51,625 bases of DNA from Methylophaga sp. UBA2689 (GTDB taxonomy: Bacteria; Pseudomonadota; Gammaproteobacteria; Nitrosococcales; Methylophagaceae): contig DELT01000083.1 of NCBI GenBank assembly GCA_002354555.1, positions 1 to 51,625 on the forward strand. The letters are read 5' to 3'. Below the pieces are notes generated by a model. That model saw only the letters and a program-made list of their open reading frames with translations, ran no database searches and had not been told where the DNA came from. Both the position numbers and the translations under genes were made by a program. Positions 25,763 through 33,535 of this stretch are shown here, one piece after another (position 1 is the stretch's first letter; each line of letters starts with the position of its first letter).

Positions 25763-27237
25763 ACAGCAAAATTTTACAATCCTTTGAAAAACTTGCCGTT
25801 GAACAGCCAGACAAAATTTGTGTGCTGGATGACGTTCAGCAACGGACACGCCAACAGGTGATGCAACAGGTTGAAGCGGTCGCTGAAGAACTAAAGGAAT
25901 ATCAACACCAGGTAATTGGTTTACTGGCTGATAACAGCGTGCAATGGTTAATTATGGATCTGGCAGCACAGCGGGCCGGAATCATTTTATTGCCATTGCC
26001 CTTGTTTTTTACCCCAGCTCAACTGCAACATGCTTTGCAGAGTGCGGGAGCTATTGGGCTGATGCATGACCGACCGTTAATGATCGATAACGATTTTCTG
26101 GGTGAAAGTCACTTTGTAAAAAGTCTGATGATCACCTTCACAGCCTGCCGAAATATCTCAGTCATTGCATTACCTCCTGGCACAGCAAAAATTACCTTCA
26201 CTTCCGGATCAACAGCCGACCCAAAAGGGGTGTGCCTGAGTAACGACAATCAATATCAGGTAAGTCAGAGTTTATTAACCGTGCTGCAGATGAAAAATGT
26301 ACGGCATCTGGCATTACTGCCATTAAGCACGTTACTGGAAAATATTGCAGGACTTTACACACCCCTGTTAAGTGGTGGAGAGATTATATTGCTGGGCATG
26401 GAAAAAACCGGGTTTTCCGGCAGTCTGGCAGGCAATATTTATCAATTATTGAGCACAATTTCCCATTATCAACCAGAAAGTCTGATTCTGGTTCCGGAAC
26501 TCTTGTCGGCTTTATTATTAGCTGCTGAAAAGGGATGGCAGCCCCCGGAATCCTTGCGATTTATTGCGGTAGGAGGAAGTCGTGTTGCCAGCGAAATGAT
26601 TGAACGTGCTCGTAAGTTTGGCCTGCCTGTTTATGAGGGATACGGCTTGTCTGAATGTAGTTCAGTGGTCAGTCTCAATACGCCAACACAAGATAAGCCT
26701 GGAACAGCTGGCAAGATATTGCCTCATGTCGATATCCAGACTGAAAAGGGTGAAATCACGGTCTCGGGTAATGCCTTTCTGGGTTATATCGGCACGGACT
26801 TCTCACACTCAAACACGGTTTCCACCGGCGATATGGGCTATCTGGATCCGGATGGGTTTTTAGTCATTAAGGGGCGTAAAAAACAGCTGCTGATTTCCAG
26901 TTATGGCCGAAATATTAATCCTGAGTGGGTGGAAAGTGAGGTGCTTGCTCATCCTGGGATTCTGCAATGTGTTTTGTTTGGTGATGCTAAACCGTATTGC
27001 ACCGCATTGATTTATACCCGTTTAAACGATGCCGCATTGGAAAACTGGCTATTACAGGTTAATAAAAAGCTTCCAGCCTACGCACAAATTAGCAAATGGC
27101 AGCGACTTGAACAGCCGTTAACAGCAAAAGCTGGACTACTCACAGCCAATGGTCGACCCAAACGCGATCAAATTTTTACTTTTTTTCAACATGAATTGGA
27201 ATCCATTTATCAGGAGCCACAGTATGGGATTTTTTGA
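25759..27237 (+). CDS. AMP-binding (acyl-adenylate/acyl-CoA ligase-like) protein
   Basis: 492 residues of the ANL superfamily. Core motifs: the phosphate loop ITFTSGSTADPKGVCLS, the A5 motif YEGYGLSECSSVVSLN, STGDMGYLDPDGF and IKGRKKQLLISSYGRNINPEWVE. Two deviations: the loop has Ala where Gly is usual after TSGST, and the C-terminal motif reads TANGRPKR, with Arg where the adenylation Lys is expected. It may still bind an acyl-adenylate, or use the following Lys. The layout is closest to long-chain acyl-CoA synthetases, so a fatty acid is the likely substrate. It overlaps the hemolysin-family gene by 4 bp and the di-iron enzyme gene by 14 bp. Confidence 0.88.
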   Translation: MNSKILQSFEKLAVEQPDKICVLDDVQQRTRQQVMQQVEAVAEELKEYQHQVIGLLADNSVQWLIMDLAAQRAGIILLPLPLFFTPAQLQHALQSAGAIGLMHDRPLMIDNDFLGESHFVKSLMITFTACRNISVIALPPGTAKITFTSGSTADPKGVCLSNDNQYQVSQSLLTVLQMKNVRHLALLPLSTLLENIAGLYTPLLSGGEIILLGMEKTGFSGSLAGNIYQLLSTISHYQPESLILVPELLSALLLAAEKGWQPPESLRFIAVGGSRVASEMIERARKFGLPVYEGYGLSECSSVVSLNTPTQDKPGTAGKILPHVDIQTEKGEITVSGNAFLGYIGTDFSHSNTVSTGDMGYLDPDGFLVIKGRKKQLLISSYGRNINPEWVESEVLAHPGILQCVLFGDAKPYCTALIYTRLNDAALENWLLQVNKKLPAYAQISKWQRLEQPLTAKAGLLTANGRPKRDQIFTFFQHELESIYQEPQYGIF

Positions 27238-27871
27238 CACACTCTGCCAGCAAACCGAGGTTGAGCGACAACACTTATTATCGGCCCCCATTATCGATCA
27301 GGCGATGCGAGGGGAAGTGACGCTGGATTTGTATATCGCTTTTCTGACACAGGCTTATCATCATGTAAAACATACCGTACCGCTACTGATGGCGGTTGGT
27401 TCGCAATTGCCAGAACAGTATGAATGGTTACGTGAAGCGGTTGCTGAATATATAGAGGAAGAGTTGGGACATCAGGAATGGATCCTGAATGATATAGCCG
27501 CCTGTGGTCATGATAAAGAATTGGTGCGAAACAGTCGTGCAAATTCTGCCACCGAGCTTATGGTGGCCTATGCATACGATACGGTTTTCCGCGTCAATCC
27601 GCTGGGATTTTTTGGCATGGTTCACGTCCTGGAAGGTACCAGTATTGCTACCGCAGATAATGCAGCGACAGCAATTCAGAATGCTTTGCTTTTACCGGAC
27701 AAAGCATTTAGTTATCTGCGTTCACATGGTGCGCTGGATCAGGACCATGTGAAATTTTTTGAAGCTTTGATGAACCGTATAGACGATCCTTTGGCACAGC
27801 AACAGATAACTCACAGCAGCAAAATGTTTTACCACCTGTATGGCGATATTTTCCGGAGCCTGACGGTATGA
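27224..27871 (+). CDS. Haem-oxygenase-like di-iron (TenA/UndA-fold) redox enzyme
   Basis: 215 residues from the ATG at 27224, which follows CAGGAG; a longer in-frame start would lie deep inside the ligase gene. All-helical, with family metal-ligand patterns YIAFLTQAYHHVKH, IEEELGHQEWILND (E-E-x-x-x-H type) and RSHGALDQDHVKFF (H...D-x-x-H). These are the marks of the iron-containing redox enzymes of the haem-oxygenase-like di-iron oxidase group, which use O2 to oxidise or cleave fatty acids or amino acids; UndA, an alkene-forming decarboxylase, is one member. TenA thiaminase is the structural alternative, but its active-site Cys pattern is not evident. Between an acyl-ligase and an SDR it probably acts on an acyl substrate. 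Confidence 0.82.
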   Translation: MGFFDTLCQQTEVERQHLLSAPIIDQAMRGEVTLDLYIAFLTQAYHHVKHTVPLLMAVGSQLPEQYEWLREAVAEYIEEELGHQEWILNDIAACGHDKELVRNSRANSATELMVAYAYDTVFRVNPLGFFGMVHVLEGTSIATADNAATAIQNALLLPDKAFSYLRSHGALDQDHVKFFEALMNRIDDPLAQQQITHSSKMFYHLYGDIFRSLTV

Positions 27872-28680
27872 ATACGTCTCTGAACACCCATCCCATCACT
27901 ATCGTTTTAACTGGTGCAACCGGAGGTCTCGGGTCGGCACTGGCAAAAGCGTTATCTGCTCAGGGAGTGTTATTGGTTTTATGTGGACGAAATCATATTC
28001 AACTGGAACAGCTTAATCGTGCATTGGGTGGACAACACCACTGCATCGCCGGTGATTTGACTACAAGCTCGGGACGACAGGCCGTATTCGCCTATTGCCA
28101 GCAGTTTAACCGCGGAATTGATGTTTTGATTAATAATGCAGCCAGCAATCATTTCGGGCCGCTCAAAGAGATGAACGAAATTACCGTGCAGCAGATGCTG
28201 GTAACTAACCTGTTGGTACCCATCGAATTAACACGTTTATTACTGCCGATACTGGCAAAAGCAGATAAGGCCCAGATCATCAATATCGGTTCGGCATTCA
28301 GCCGGCTCGGGTTTCCGGGATTCAGCGTCTACAGTGCCTGCAAGTTTGGTCTGCGGGGATTTACCGAAGCGATGCGTCGTGAACTGTCTGATACCACAAT
28401 TACGGTTCGTCTGTTTGCACCGCGCACCATTAGCACCACGATGAACGATAACAACGTGACAGCCATGAATAAAGCATTGGGAAATCAGAGTGATAGTGTT
28501 GAAAGCGTTGCCAGCCAGTTTGTCGATTTTTTTCAAAAAAACCACCGTAGTGAGCAGTTTTTAGGCTGGCCGGAACGTTTTTTCGGTTGGCTGAATGCAA
28601 TTAACAGTCGATGGATAGATCAAGGTCTCGCCAAAAAACTCCCCTTGATTCAACGTTATTGGACAGGAGCAACAAAATGA
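27868..28680 (+). CDS. Short-chain dehydrogenase/reductase
   Basis: 270 residues of the classical SDR fold: cofactor loop TGATGGLGSALA, NNAA (INNAASNHFG), catalytic Ser in NIGSAFSRLG, and YSACK (Y and K of the catalytic tetrad). The acidic or basic residue after strand 2 is CGRN, so NADP(H) is a reasonable guess. The C-terminal extension (SEQFLGWPERFFGWLNAINSRW) is hydrophobic and aromatic and may touch the membrane or a lipid substrate, as in SDRs acting on long-chain aldehydes or ketones. It overlaps the previous gene by 4 bp (ATGA) and the next by 4 bp. Confidence 0.9.
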   Translation: MNTSLNTHPITIVLTGATGGLGSALAKALSAQGVLLVLCGRNHIQLEQLNRALGGQHHCIAGDLTTSSGRQAVFAYCQQFNRGIDVLINNAASNHFGPLKEMNEITVQQMLVTNLLVPIELTRLLLPILAKADKAQIINIGSAFSRLGFPGFSVYSACKFGLRGFTEAMRRELSDTTITVRLFAPRTISTTMNDNNVTAMNKALGNQSDSVESVASQFVDFFQKNHRSEQFLGWPERFFGWLNAINSRWIDQGLAKKLPLIQRYWTGATK

Positions 28681-29345
28681 AAAAAACATATGCAACTTTT
28701 TTTGGCTTGGTATTCGGAATTTTCAGTTTATCTGCCCAGGCAATATCACCGGAAGCATTACAGTTACAGTCAGGCTGGGAACATGCCAATTATGAATTAA
28801 GCGACAAACAGCAGATTGAGGCATTTGACTTATTAACCGCCAAAGCGGATGAACTAAAAAAACACTCCTCCGAGCAACCGGATGTATTAATCTGGCGGGG
28901 GATTATCTATGCCAGTTACGCGGGTATTAAAGGTGGCCTGAGTGCGTTATCCATGGCCAAAACAGCCAAAGCCGATTTGGAAAAAGCCATTGAAATTGAT
29001 GAACAGGCATTGAATGGTTCAGCCTATACTACGTTAGGGACTTTGTACTACAAAGTGCCTGGTTGGCCATTAGGTTTCGGGGATAAGGCGACAGCGGAAA
29101 AATTACTGAAAAATGCATTAAGATTAAACCCGCAAGGTATTGATAGTAATTACTTTTATGCGTTGTTTTTAATGGATGAAAAACACTATAAACAAGCTGA
29201 GTCTTATCTGTTATTTGCTAAAAAAGCGGCTCCCAGAGCAGATAGACCGCTGGCAGATAAAGGCCGTTTAATGGAAATCGACAGGGCTTTGGCTGAAGTG
29301 AACAAACATATGAATGACCAAACCAATGCAAATACTGCTAATTGA
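28677..29345 (+). CDS. Periplasmic TPR-repeat protein
   Basis: 222 residues from the ATG at 28677, overlapping the SDR stop (ATGA). A clear signal peptide (MKKTYATFFGLVFGIFSLSAQA, cut before ISPEA) exports it. The rest is helical with TPR-like pairs, for example GSAYTTLGTLYYKVPGWPLGFG and SNYFYALFLMDEKHYKQAESYLL. The PGWPLGFGDKATAEKLLKNAL segment is typical of a family of small periplasmic TPR proteins in gammaproteobacteria. It probably scaffolds or binds a partner rather than acting as an enzyme. Its 3' end runs 20-32 bp into the response-regulator gene. Confidence 0.85.
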   Translation: MKKTYATFFGLVFGIFSLSAQAISPEALQLQSGWEHANYELSDKQQIEAFDLLTAKADELKKHSSEQPDVLIWRGIIYASYAGIKGGLSALSMAKTAKADLEKAIEIDEQALNGSAYTTLGTLYYKVPGWPLGFGDKATAEKLLKNALRLNPQGIDSNYFYALFLMDEKHYKQAESYLLFAKKAAPRADRPLADKGRLMEIDRALAEVNKHMNDQTNANTAN

Positions 29346-29985
29346 AGACGATCTGTCATTGGCGCAGGGCCTTATCCGCTCGCTGCGTCATGACCGGTTT
29401 ACCGTCAATCATTTAAGCTTGGGACGTCAGGCAATTAACAGTATTAAAACCACTGCTCCGGATATCGTGATCCTCGATCTGGGCTTACCGGACATGGATG
29501 GCACAGCCGTATTGGCAGAGATCCGTAAGGTGAATGCAACCTTACCAATATTGGTATTAACGGCTCGAGGCAGCATCAATGATCGGGTCATTGGGCTGGA
29601 TGCCGGTGCTGATGATTATCTGGCCAAACCATTTGATATCGACGAACTGCTGGCCAGGTTAAGAGTTTTTGAACGTCGTCTGAGCAGTCAGCAACATGCT
29701 GCATTGCAGATTGGCCCCGTCAGTCTTGATAACAAAACCATGCAGTTAACAGTCGATGATGTCTTGGTTGAATTACCGCGTCGCGAATTTATGTTGCTGA
29801 AAATTCTGATGGAGAATGTTGGACGGGTGCAGACTCGAGACAGTCTTGAATCCAAGCTTTACAGTTGGGGAGAAGAAGTGGCAAGTAATGCTGTTGAGGT
29901 ACATGTGCATCATTTACGCAAAAAACTTCCGGAAGGGTTTATTAAAACCATTCGCGGAGTAGGTTATCAAATCAGTAATCAATGA
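29326..29985 (+). CDS. OmpR-family response regulator (PmrA/QseB-like)
   Basis: 219 residues from the ATG at 29326, matching the usual M(Q/R)ILLIEDD start; the ATG at 29314 is an alternative. The receiver domain has the acidic pocket LIEDD, phospho-acceptor Asp51 in VILDLGLPDMDG, LTARG and KPFDIDEL. The C-terminal winged helix ends in the family signature VEVHVHHLRKKLPEGFIKTIRGVGYQI. It belongs to the PmrA/QseB branch. A perfect direct-repeat box of the type bound by this branch precedes the operon at 25005, so it most likely activates its own operon. The start lies inside the TPR gene and the stop overlaps the kinase gene. Confidence 0.93.
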   Translation: MQILLIEDDLSLAQGLIRSLRHDRFTVNHLSLGRQAINSIKTTAPDIVILDLGLPDMDGTAVLAEIRKVNATLPILVLTARGSINDRVIGLDAGADDYLAKPFDIDELLARLRVFERRLSSQQHAALQIGPVSLDNKTMQLTVDDVLVELPRREFMLLKILMENVGRVQTRDSLESKLYSWGEEVASNAVEVHVHHLRKKLPEGFIKTIRGVGYQISNQ

Positions 29986-31307
29986 AATCTATCCGACTGT
30001 ATTTACTGCTGATACTGGTAGCCACGTTGATATTGGTGATGTTTGTATCCCTGCTGAAAGGCTATCAGTCCAGTATCGAAACCGCACAAGGCTTATTTGA
30101 TGAACGGTTGATTAACACCGCTGAATTAATTGCATCAGCCCATGTTGATCAAACCACGTCTGATTCAGCTCAAAGACCCACCAGTGATTACCTGTTTTTT
30201 CAAATATGGGATGCAAACGGGCAACTGCTAACCCGATCCGACACAGCCCCACATATAGCACTGAGCCGTTTTGAAAAAGGCTTTTATGATGTCAATTTTA
30301 ATGGCTTTCGCTGGCATAACTATGTTTATCCTGATCCCCAATTTCAACGATGGATTGTTGTTGGTGAACGTAGTGATGTTCGTAGCTCTATGGCGGAAGA
30401 TATTGTTTTAGCAACCATTTTTCCGGCATTTTTTGGCATCGTTATCGCCGCCATTTTAATCTGGTGGCTTATCGGAACAGGGTTAAAACCGTTAAAAAAT
30501 CTTTCCAGACAACTTGCCAGTAAACAGGCTGATGATTTGAGGCCGATTGAAATGGCACCATTGCCCAGTGAAATGAGTCAGTTGGTGAAAATCATCAACC
30601 AGCTGTTCTGGCGACTTGATCAGAGTTTTCAGCGCGAACAACGATTTGCTGCTGATGCGGCGCATGAATTACGAACGCCCATCAGTGCCTTACAGATTCA
30701 TTTACATAATCTGCGACAAACCTATGGCGACAACACGGAAGACTGGCAACTCATGCAGGCAGCTGTTGATAGAATGGGCCATCTGGTTAACCAAATCCTT
30801 ATGCTGTATCGCACAGCACCTGAACAAATTGCTGCAAAAGATGAATCAATTGATCTGTATAAATTGACCAGCGATGTGATTGCCCGTGATTATCAGCAAT
30901 TTGATAAACGCCAGCAACATATTGAATTGATTGGTGATTCAGTCATTATCCAAGGCCATATGTTTGCATTGGAAACGCTATTACAGAACCTGCTGAACAA
31001 TGCCAGCAAATATGCGCCAACAAATGGGCATATCGTGATTCATGTCCATCAGACTGAAAAAGGTGTTCGATTAACCGTTGAAGATGATGGGCCAGGAATT
31101 CCACCGGACCAGTATGAACGTATTTTTGACCGGTTTTATCGGTACCAGAACGAAAACAGTGATCTGCAATTACCCGGGTGTGGTCTGGGACTGGCCATTG
31201 TTCGACATATTATCGACATGCATCATGCCGATATTAAACTCACCCAGTCTACCTTTGGGAGTGGCCTCAAGGTCGTGATTGATTTTCCTGTGGCGTTCAA
31301 TACATGA
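29982..31307 (+). CDS. Membrane sensor histidine kinase (QseC/PmrB-like)
   Basis: 441 residues, paired with the preceding regulator (4-bp ATGA overlap). Membrane helix 1 (about 5-25) and helix 2 (about 142-165, TIFPAFFGIVIAAILIWWLIG) bracket a periplasmic domain of about 115 residues. A HAMP-like stretch, the H box AADAAHELRTPISAL (His228), N box LLQNLLNNASKYAP, DDGPGIP and GCGLGLAIVRHI follow. The periplasmic part has no ExxE pair of the kind PmrB uses for Fe(III), so the signal is unknown; the FTR1 and cupredoxin genes next to it suggest iron or another metal. Confidence 0.93.
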   Translation: MKSIRLYLLLILVATLILVMFVSLLKGYQSSIETAQGLFDERLINTAELIASAHVDQTTSDSAQRPTSDYLFFQIWDANGQLLTRSDTAPHIALSRFEKGFYDVNFNGFRWHNYVYPDPQFQRWIVVGERSDVRSSMAEDIVLATIFPAFFGIVIAAILIWWLIGTGLKPLKNLSRQLASKQADDLRPIEMAPLPSEMSQLVKIINQLFWRLDQSFQREQRFAADAAHELRTPISALQIHLHNLRQTYGDNTEDWQLMQAAVDRMGHLVNQILMLYRTAPEQIAAKDESIDLYKLTSDVIARDYQQFDKRQQHIELIGDSVIIQGHMFALETLLQNLLNNASKYAPTNGHIVIHVHQTEKGVRLTVEDDGPGIPPDQYERIFDRFYRYQNENSDLQLPGCGLGLAIVRHIIDMHHADIKLTQSTFGSGLKVVIDFPVAFNT

Positions 31308-31642
31308 TGAAATATTTTTTTATATGCATGGCTATCATGCTGATTCCATTGAATAGTTATGCTGCACCACCAGTATTTGAGATCTTGATAAAAGATCATC
31401 TGTTTTATCCTGATGAACTGGTTATTCCAGCCAATACCAAGGTTAAATTATTGGTCAAAAACCAGGATGCAACACCCGAAGAGTTTGAAAGTTATGAACT
31501 TAATCGTGAAAAAGTGATTCCGGGAAATACCCAGGCAATTATTTTTGTCGGGCCATTACCGCCCGGCATTTATCCATTTTTTGGAGAATTTTTCCCTAAA
31601 ACAGCTCAAGGCAAAATTATTGTCAAAGAGAGTGGGAAATAA
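31304..31642 (+). CDS. Secreted cupredoxin-fold protein beside FTR1 permease
   Basis: 112 residues. A signal peptide (FICMAIMLIPLNSYAA, cut before PPVFE) exports it; a short beta-sandwich follows with FYPDELVIPANTKVKLLVKN and PPGIYPFFGEFFPKTAQGKIIVKE, the cupredoxin_1 pattern seen in EfeO N-terminal domains and in small proteins encoded with FTR1 permeases. The His/Cys copper ligands of blue copper proteins are missing, so any metal site would use Glu and other residues (EEFESYELNREK). It probably binds or oxidises iron, or passes it to the permease 2 bp downstream. It overlaps the kinase gene by 4 bp. Confidence 0.85.
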   Translation: MMKYFFICMAIMLIPLNSYAAPPVFEILIKDHLFYPDELVIPANTKVKLLVKNQDATPEEFESYELNREKVIPGNTQAIIFVGPLPPGIYPFFGEFFPKTAQGKIIVKESGK

Positions 31643-31644
31643 CC

Positions 31645-32427
31645 ATGCTGTTGAATAGCGTTATTCTGGTGTTACGTGAAGTACTGGAAGCCGCAATGGT
31701 GGTCAGCCTGTTCATGGCATTTACTACAGTAAGTCAGCAATCACGCTACTTTTTACTGAAAGCGATTTTGTTGGGGTTGGTTGCCGGGGCTACTTACGCG
31801 TATTTTTTACCGGAAATTTCAAATTGGCTGGAAGGTATTGGCCAGGAAATCACTAATACCATCATTCACCTCGGTATTTATCTGTTTCTAACCGGTTTTT
31901 TATGGCTTATTTCCAGCAATATCCTTTTACCAAATCGACTGGTCAAAGCGGTGATGATGGCAGCGATTATCCTGGCAATCAGCCGGGAAAGTGCCGAAAT
32001 CATGTTATATATTTCCGGGTTTCGTAGCGACCATTTTTTGATGCGGTCTGTGCTATCAGGCAGTCTGATTGGTTTAGCCATTGGGGTCAGCTGCGGTATT
32101 TTTTTATACCACTTGATGATTGCTCTAAAGCCAGCCGCCGCGACCAAATTTATCTGTGTTCTGGTGGTGATAGTTGGCGGCAGCATGATGTCTCAGGCCA
32201 CTCAGTTTCTCATCCAGGCGGACTGGTTGCCCTCAACAGAACCGGTCTGGGACAGTTCTCATATTATCAGCGAACATTCGTTACCCGGTCAGTTGCTGTA
32301 TGCCTTGATGGCGTATGAAGCGACGCCAACATGGAGCCAGATAGTGGTCTATCTGACCAGTCTGGCACTGATGATACTGGTCATAGCTTCTGCACGTTTT
32401 TTACAGGATCAATCGAAATATGATTAA
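31645..32427 (+). CDS. FTR1-type iron permease
   Basis: 260 residues, about seven membrane helices. Both iron-passage motifs of the FTR1/EfeU family are present: REVLE at 11-15 (VLREVLEAAMVV) and RESAE in ISRESAEIMLYISGF. It lacks a long periplasmic domain. The family moves Fe(III) through the inner membrane, usually with an oxidase or a cupredoxin partner; here the cupredoxin-fold protein directly before it should be that partner. No EfeB or full EfeO is present, so it resembles the smaller FTR1-cupredoxin systems. It overlaps the next gene by 8 bp. Confidence 0.92.
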   Translation: MLLNSVILVLREVLEAAMVVSLFMAFTTVSQQSRYFLLKAILLGLVAGATYAYFLPEISNWLEGIGQEITNTIIHLGIYLFLTGFLWLISSNILLPNRLVKAVMMAAIILAISRESAEIMLYISGFRSDHFLMRSVLSGSLIGLAIGVSCGIFLYHLMIALKPAAATKFICVLVVIVGGSMMSQATQFLIQADWLPSTEPVWDSSHIISEHSLPGQLLYALMAYEATPTWSQIVVYLTSLALMILVIASARFLQDQSKYD

Positions 32428-33109
32428 TCTTCGTCACACAGGTTTATTAATATCTTGTCTTTTACCCATGGTCAGTCATGCCGATGGTAATCCGGTTGAT
32501 AAAGTTTATGCACCCTATGTGCAGCCACTGGAACGCGAAATTGAATGGCGAATGACAGACTCTGATGGGCGACAGATTCAACGCTTGGGATTGGGGAAAA
32601 GTCTTTCCGACCGTTTGTTTATCGAAGGTTATTTGATCGGCGAAGATAATCAAAATAATGACTTTCGCTTGCAGGCATTTGAAGTTGAAGCGCTTTGGCA
32701 ACTGACCGAACAAGGTGAATACGGTATTGATTGGGGACTGATAACCGAACTCGAACGACAACGTGATGATGAAAACTGGGAAGTAGCGGCTGGATTAATT
32801 GCCCTGAAAGAGTGGGGAAGATGGGTTGCAACCAGCAATTTCTGGCTTAAATATGAATGGGGTGAAACCCAGGAAAGTGAATTTGAAACCGCTTTATCAT
32901 TACAAACCCGTTATCGACTTTCTCGCTATTTTGAACCGGCCATTGAGTTTTATGCCGGCGAAGATACGCGTGCTTTAGGACCGGTGTTTCTGGGAGATAT
33001 CCGTCTTTCTCCTGGCAAAAAACTGCATTGGGAAGTAGGCGTGCTTACTGGATTATCCTCCAAAACTGCCGATACCAATTGGCGAGCCTTGCTTGAATAT
33101 GAATTTTAA
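32420..33109 (+). CDS. Probable outer-membrane beta-barrel protein, last gene of the operon
   Basis: 229 residues, signal peptide MINLRHTGLLISCLLPMVSHA cut before DGNPV. The body alternates aromatic and polar residues in short strands (REIEWRMTD, YGIDWGLITELERQ, WLKYEWGE, LHWEVGVLTGL) and ends in Phe (ALLEYEF), the usual outer-membrane insertion signal. There is no TonB box or plug, so it is not a TonB receptor. I do not recognise a family. As the last gene of the iron-linked operon it may pass a metal or the operon's product across the outer membrane. It starts 8 bp inside the FTR1 gene. Confidence 0.72.
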   Translation: MINLRHTGLLISCLLPMVSHADGNPVDKVYAPYVQPLEREIEWRMTDSDGRQIQRLGLGKSLSDRLFIEGYLIGEDNQNNDFRLQAFEVEALWQLTEQGEYGIDWGLITELERQRDDENWEVAAGLIALKEWGRWVATSNFWLKYEWGETQESEFETALSLQTRYRLSRYFEPAIEFYAGEDTRALGPVFLGDIRLSPGKKLHWEVGVLTGLSSKTADTNWRALLEYEF

Positions 33110-33112
33110 AAT

Positions 33113-33421
33113 TTATTCCATTTGTGAAATGCAGTCTTCATAAGTCTGATTTTTAAAATTATCTATAGCTTGCTGCTTACCTTCATTGGTTTCCGCTACA
33201 GGTTGCTGATAGGCACTCAGCAGCAGACCGCGGGTCACATTACCCATGGCGTTTTCCATTGCTTCGTGAATCGGCGTATTCATTTGTCGAAATAACATAT
33301 ATGAACCAGCTTTGCTGGCCCAGTCATCACATACTTCAGTATTGACGGGTGGGGCAGCGTAAGTCGTGAGTGAAATAAGCGACATTATGCTAATAAGTAG
33401 TGCGGTATTTATTTTTTTCAT
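33113..33421 (-). CDS. Small secreted protein of unknown function
   Basis: 102 residues with a signal peptide (MKKINTALLISIMSLISLTTYAA, cut before PPVNT). The mature part is helical and has two Cys (VCDDWASKAGSYM and YEDCISQ), one at each end, which could form a disulfide. No known family is evident. It lies downstream of hmp on the same strand, separated by a terminator, and is convergent with the barrel gene, with only 3 bp between stops. It may have its own promoter in the 33422-33500 stretch. Confidence 0.68.
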   Translation of the reverse strand: MKKINTALLISIMSLISLTTYAAPPVNTEVCDDWASKAGSYMLFRQMNTPIHEAMENAMGNVTRGLLLSAYQQPVAETNEGKQQAIDNFKNQTYEDCISQME

Positions 33422-33500
33422 GATGCATCCTGTTTTACATTAAAGGTTGCTTTTACGCCTATGCAGATGAAGATTGCGTCAAGATTGTCTGTTACAACAG

Positions 33501-33528
33501 AAAAGTGGAGAGCTACTTCGCTCTCCAC
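33501..33528 (-). terminator. Terminator after hmp
   Basis: A perfect 9-bp stem (GTGGAGAGC and GCTCTCCAC) with a 6-base loop, followed on the minus strand by TTTTCTGTT, lies 8 bp after the hmp stop. A T run also follows on the plus strand, so it could work both ways. Confidence 0.85.
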
Positions 33529-33535
33529 CATCTTT

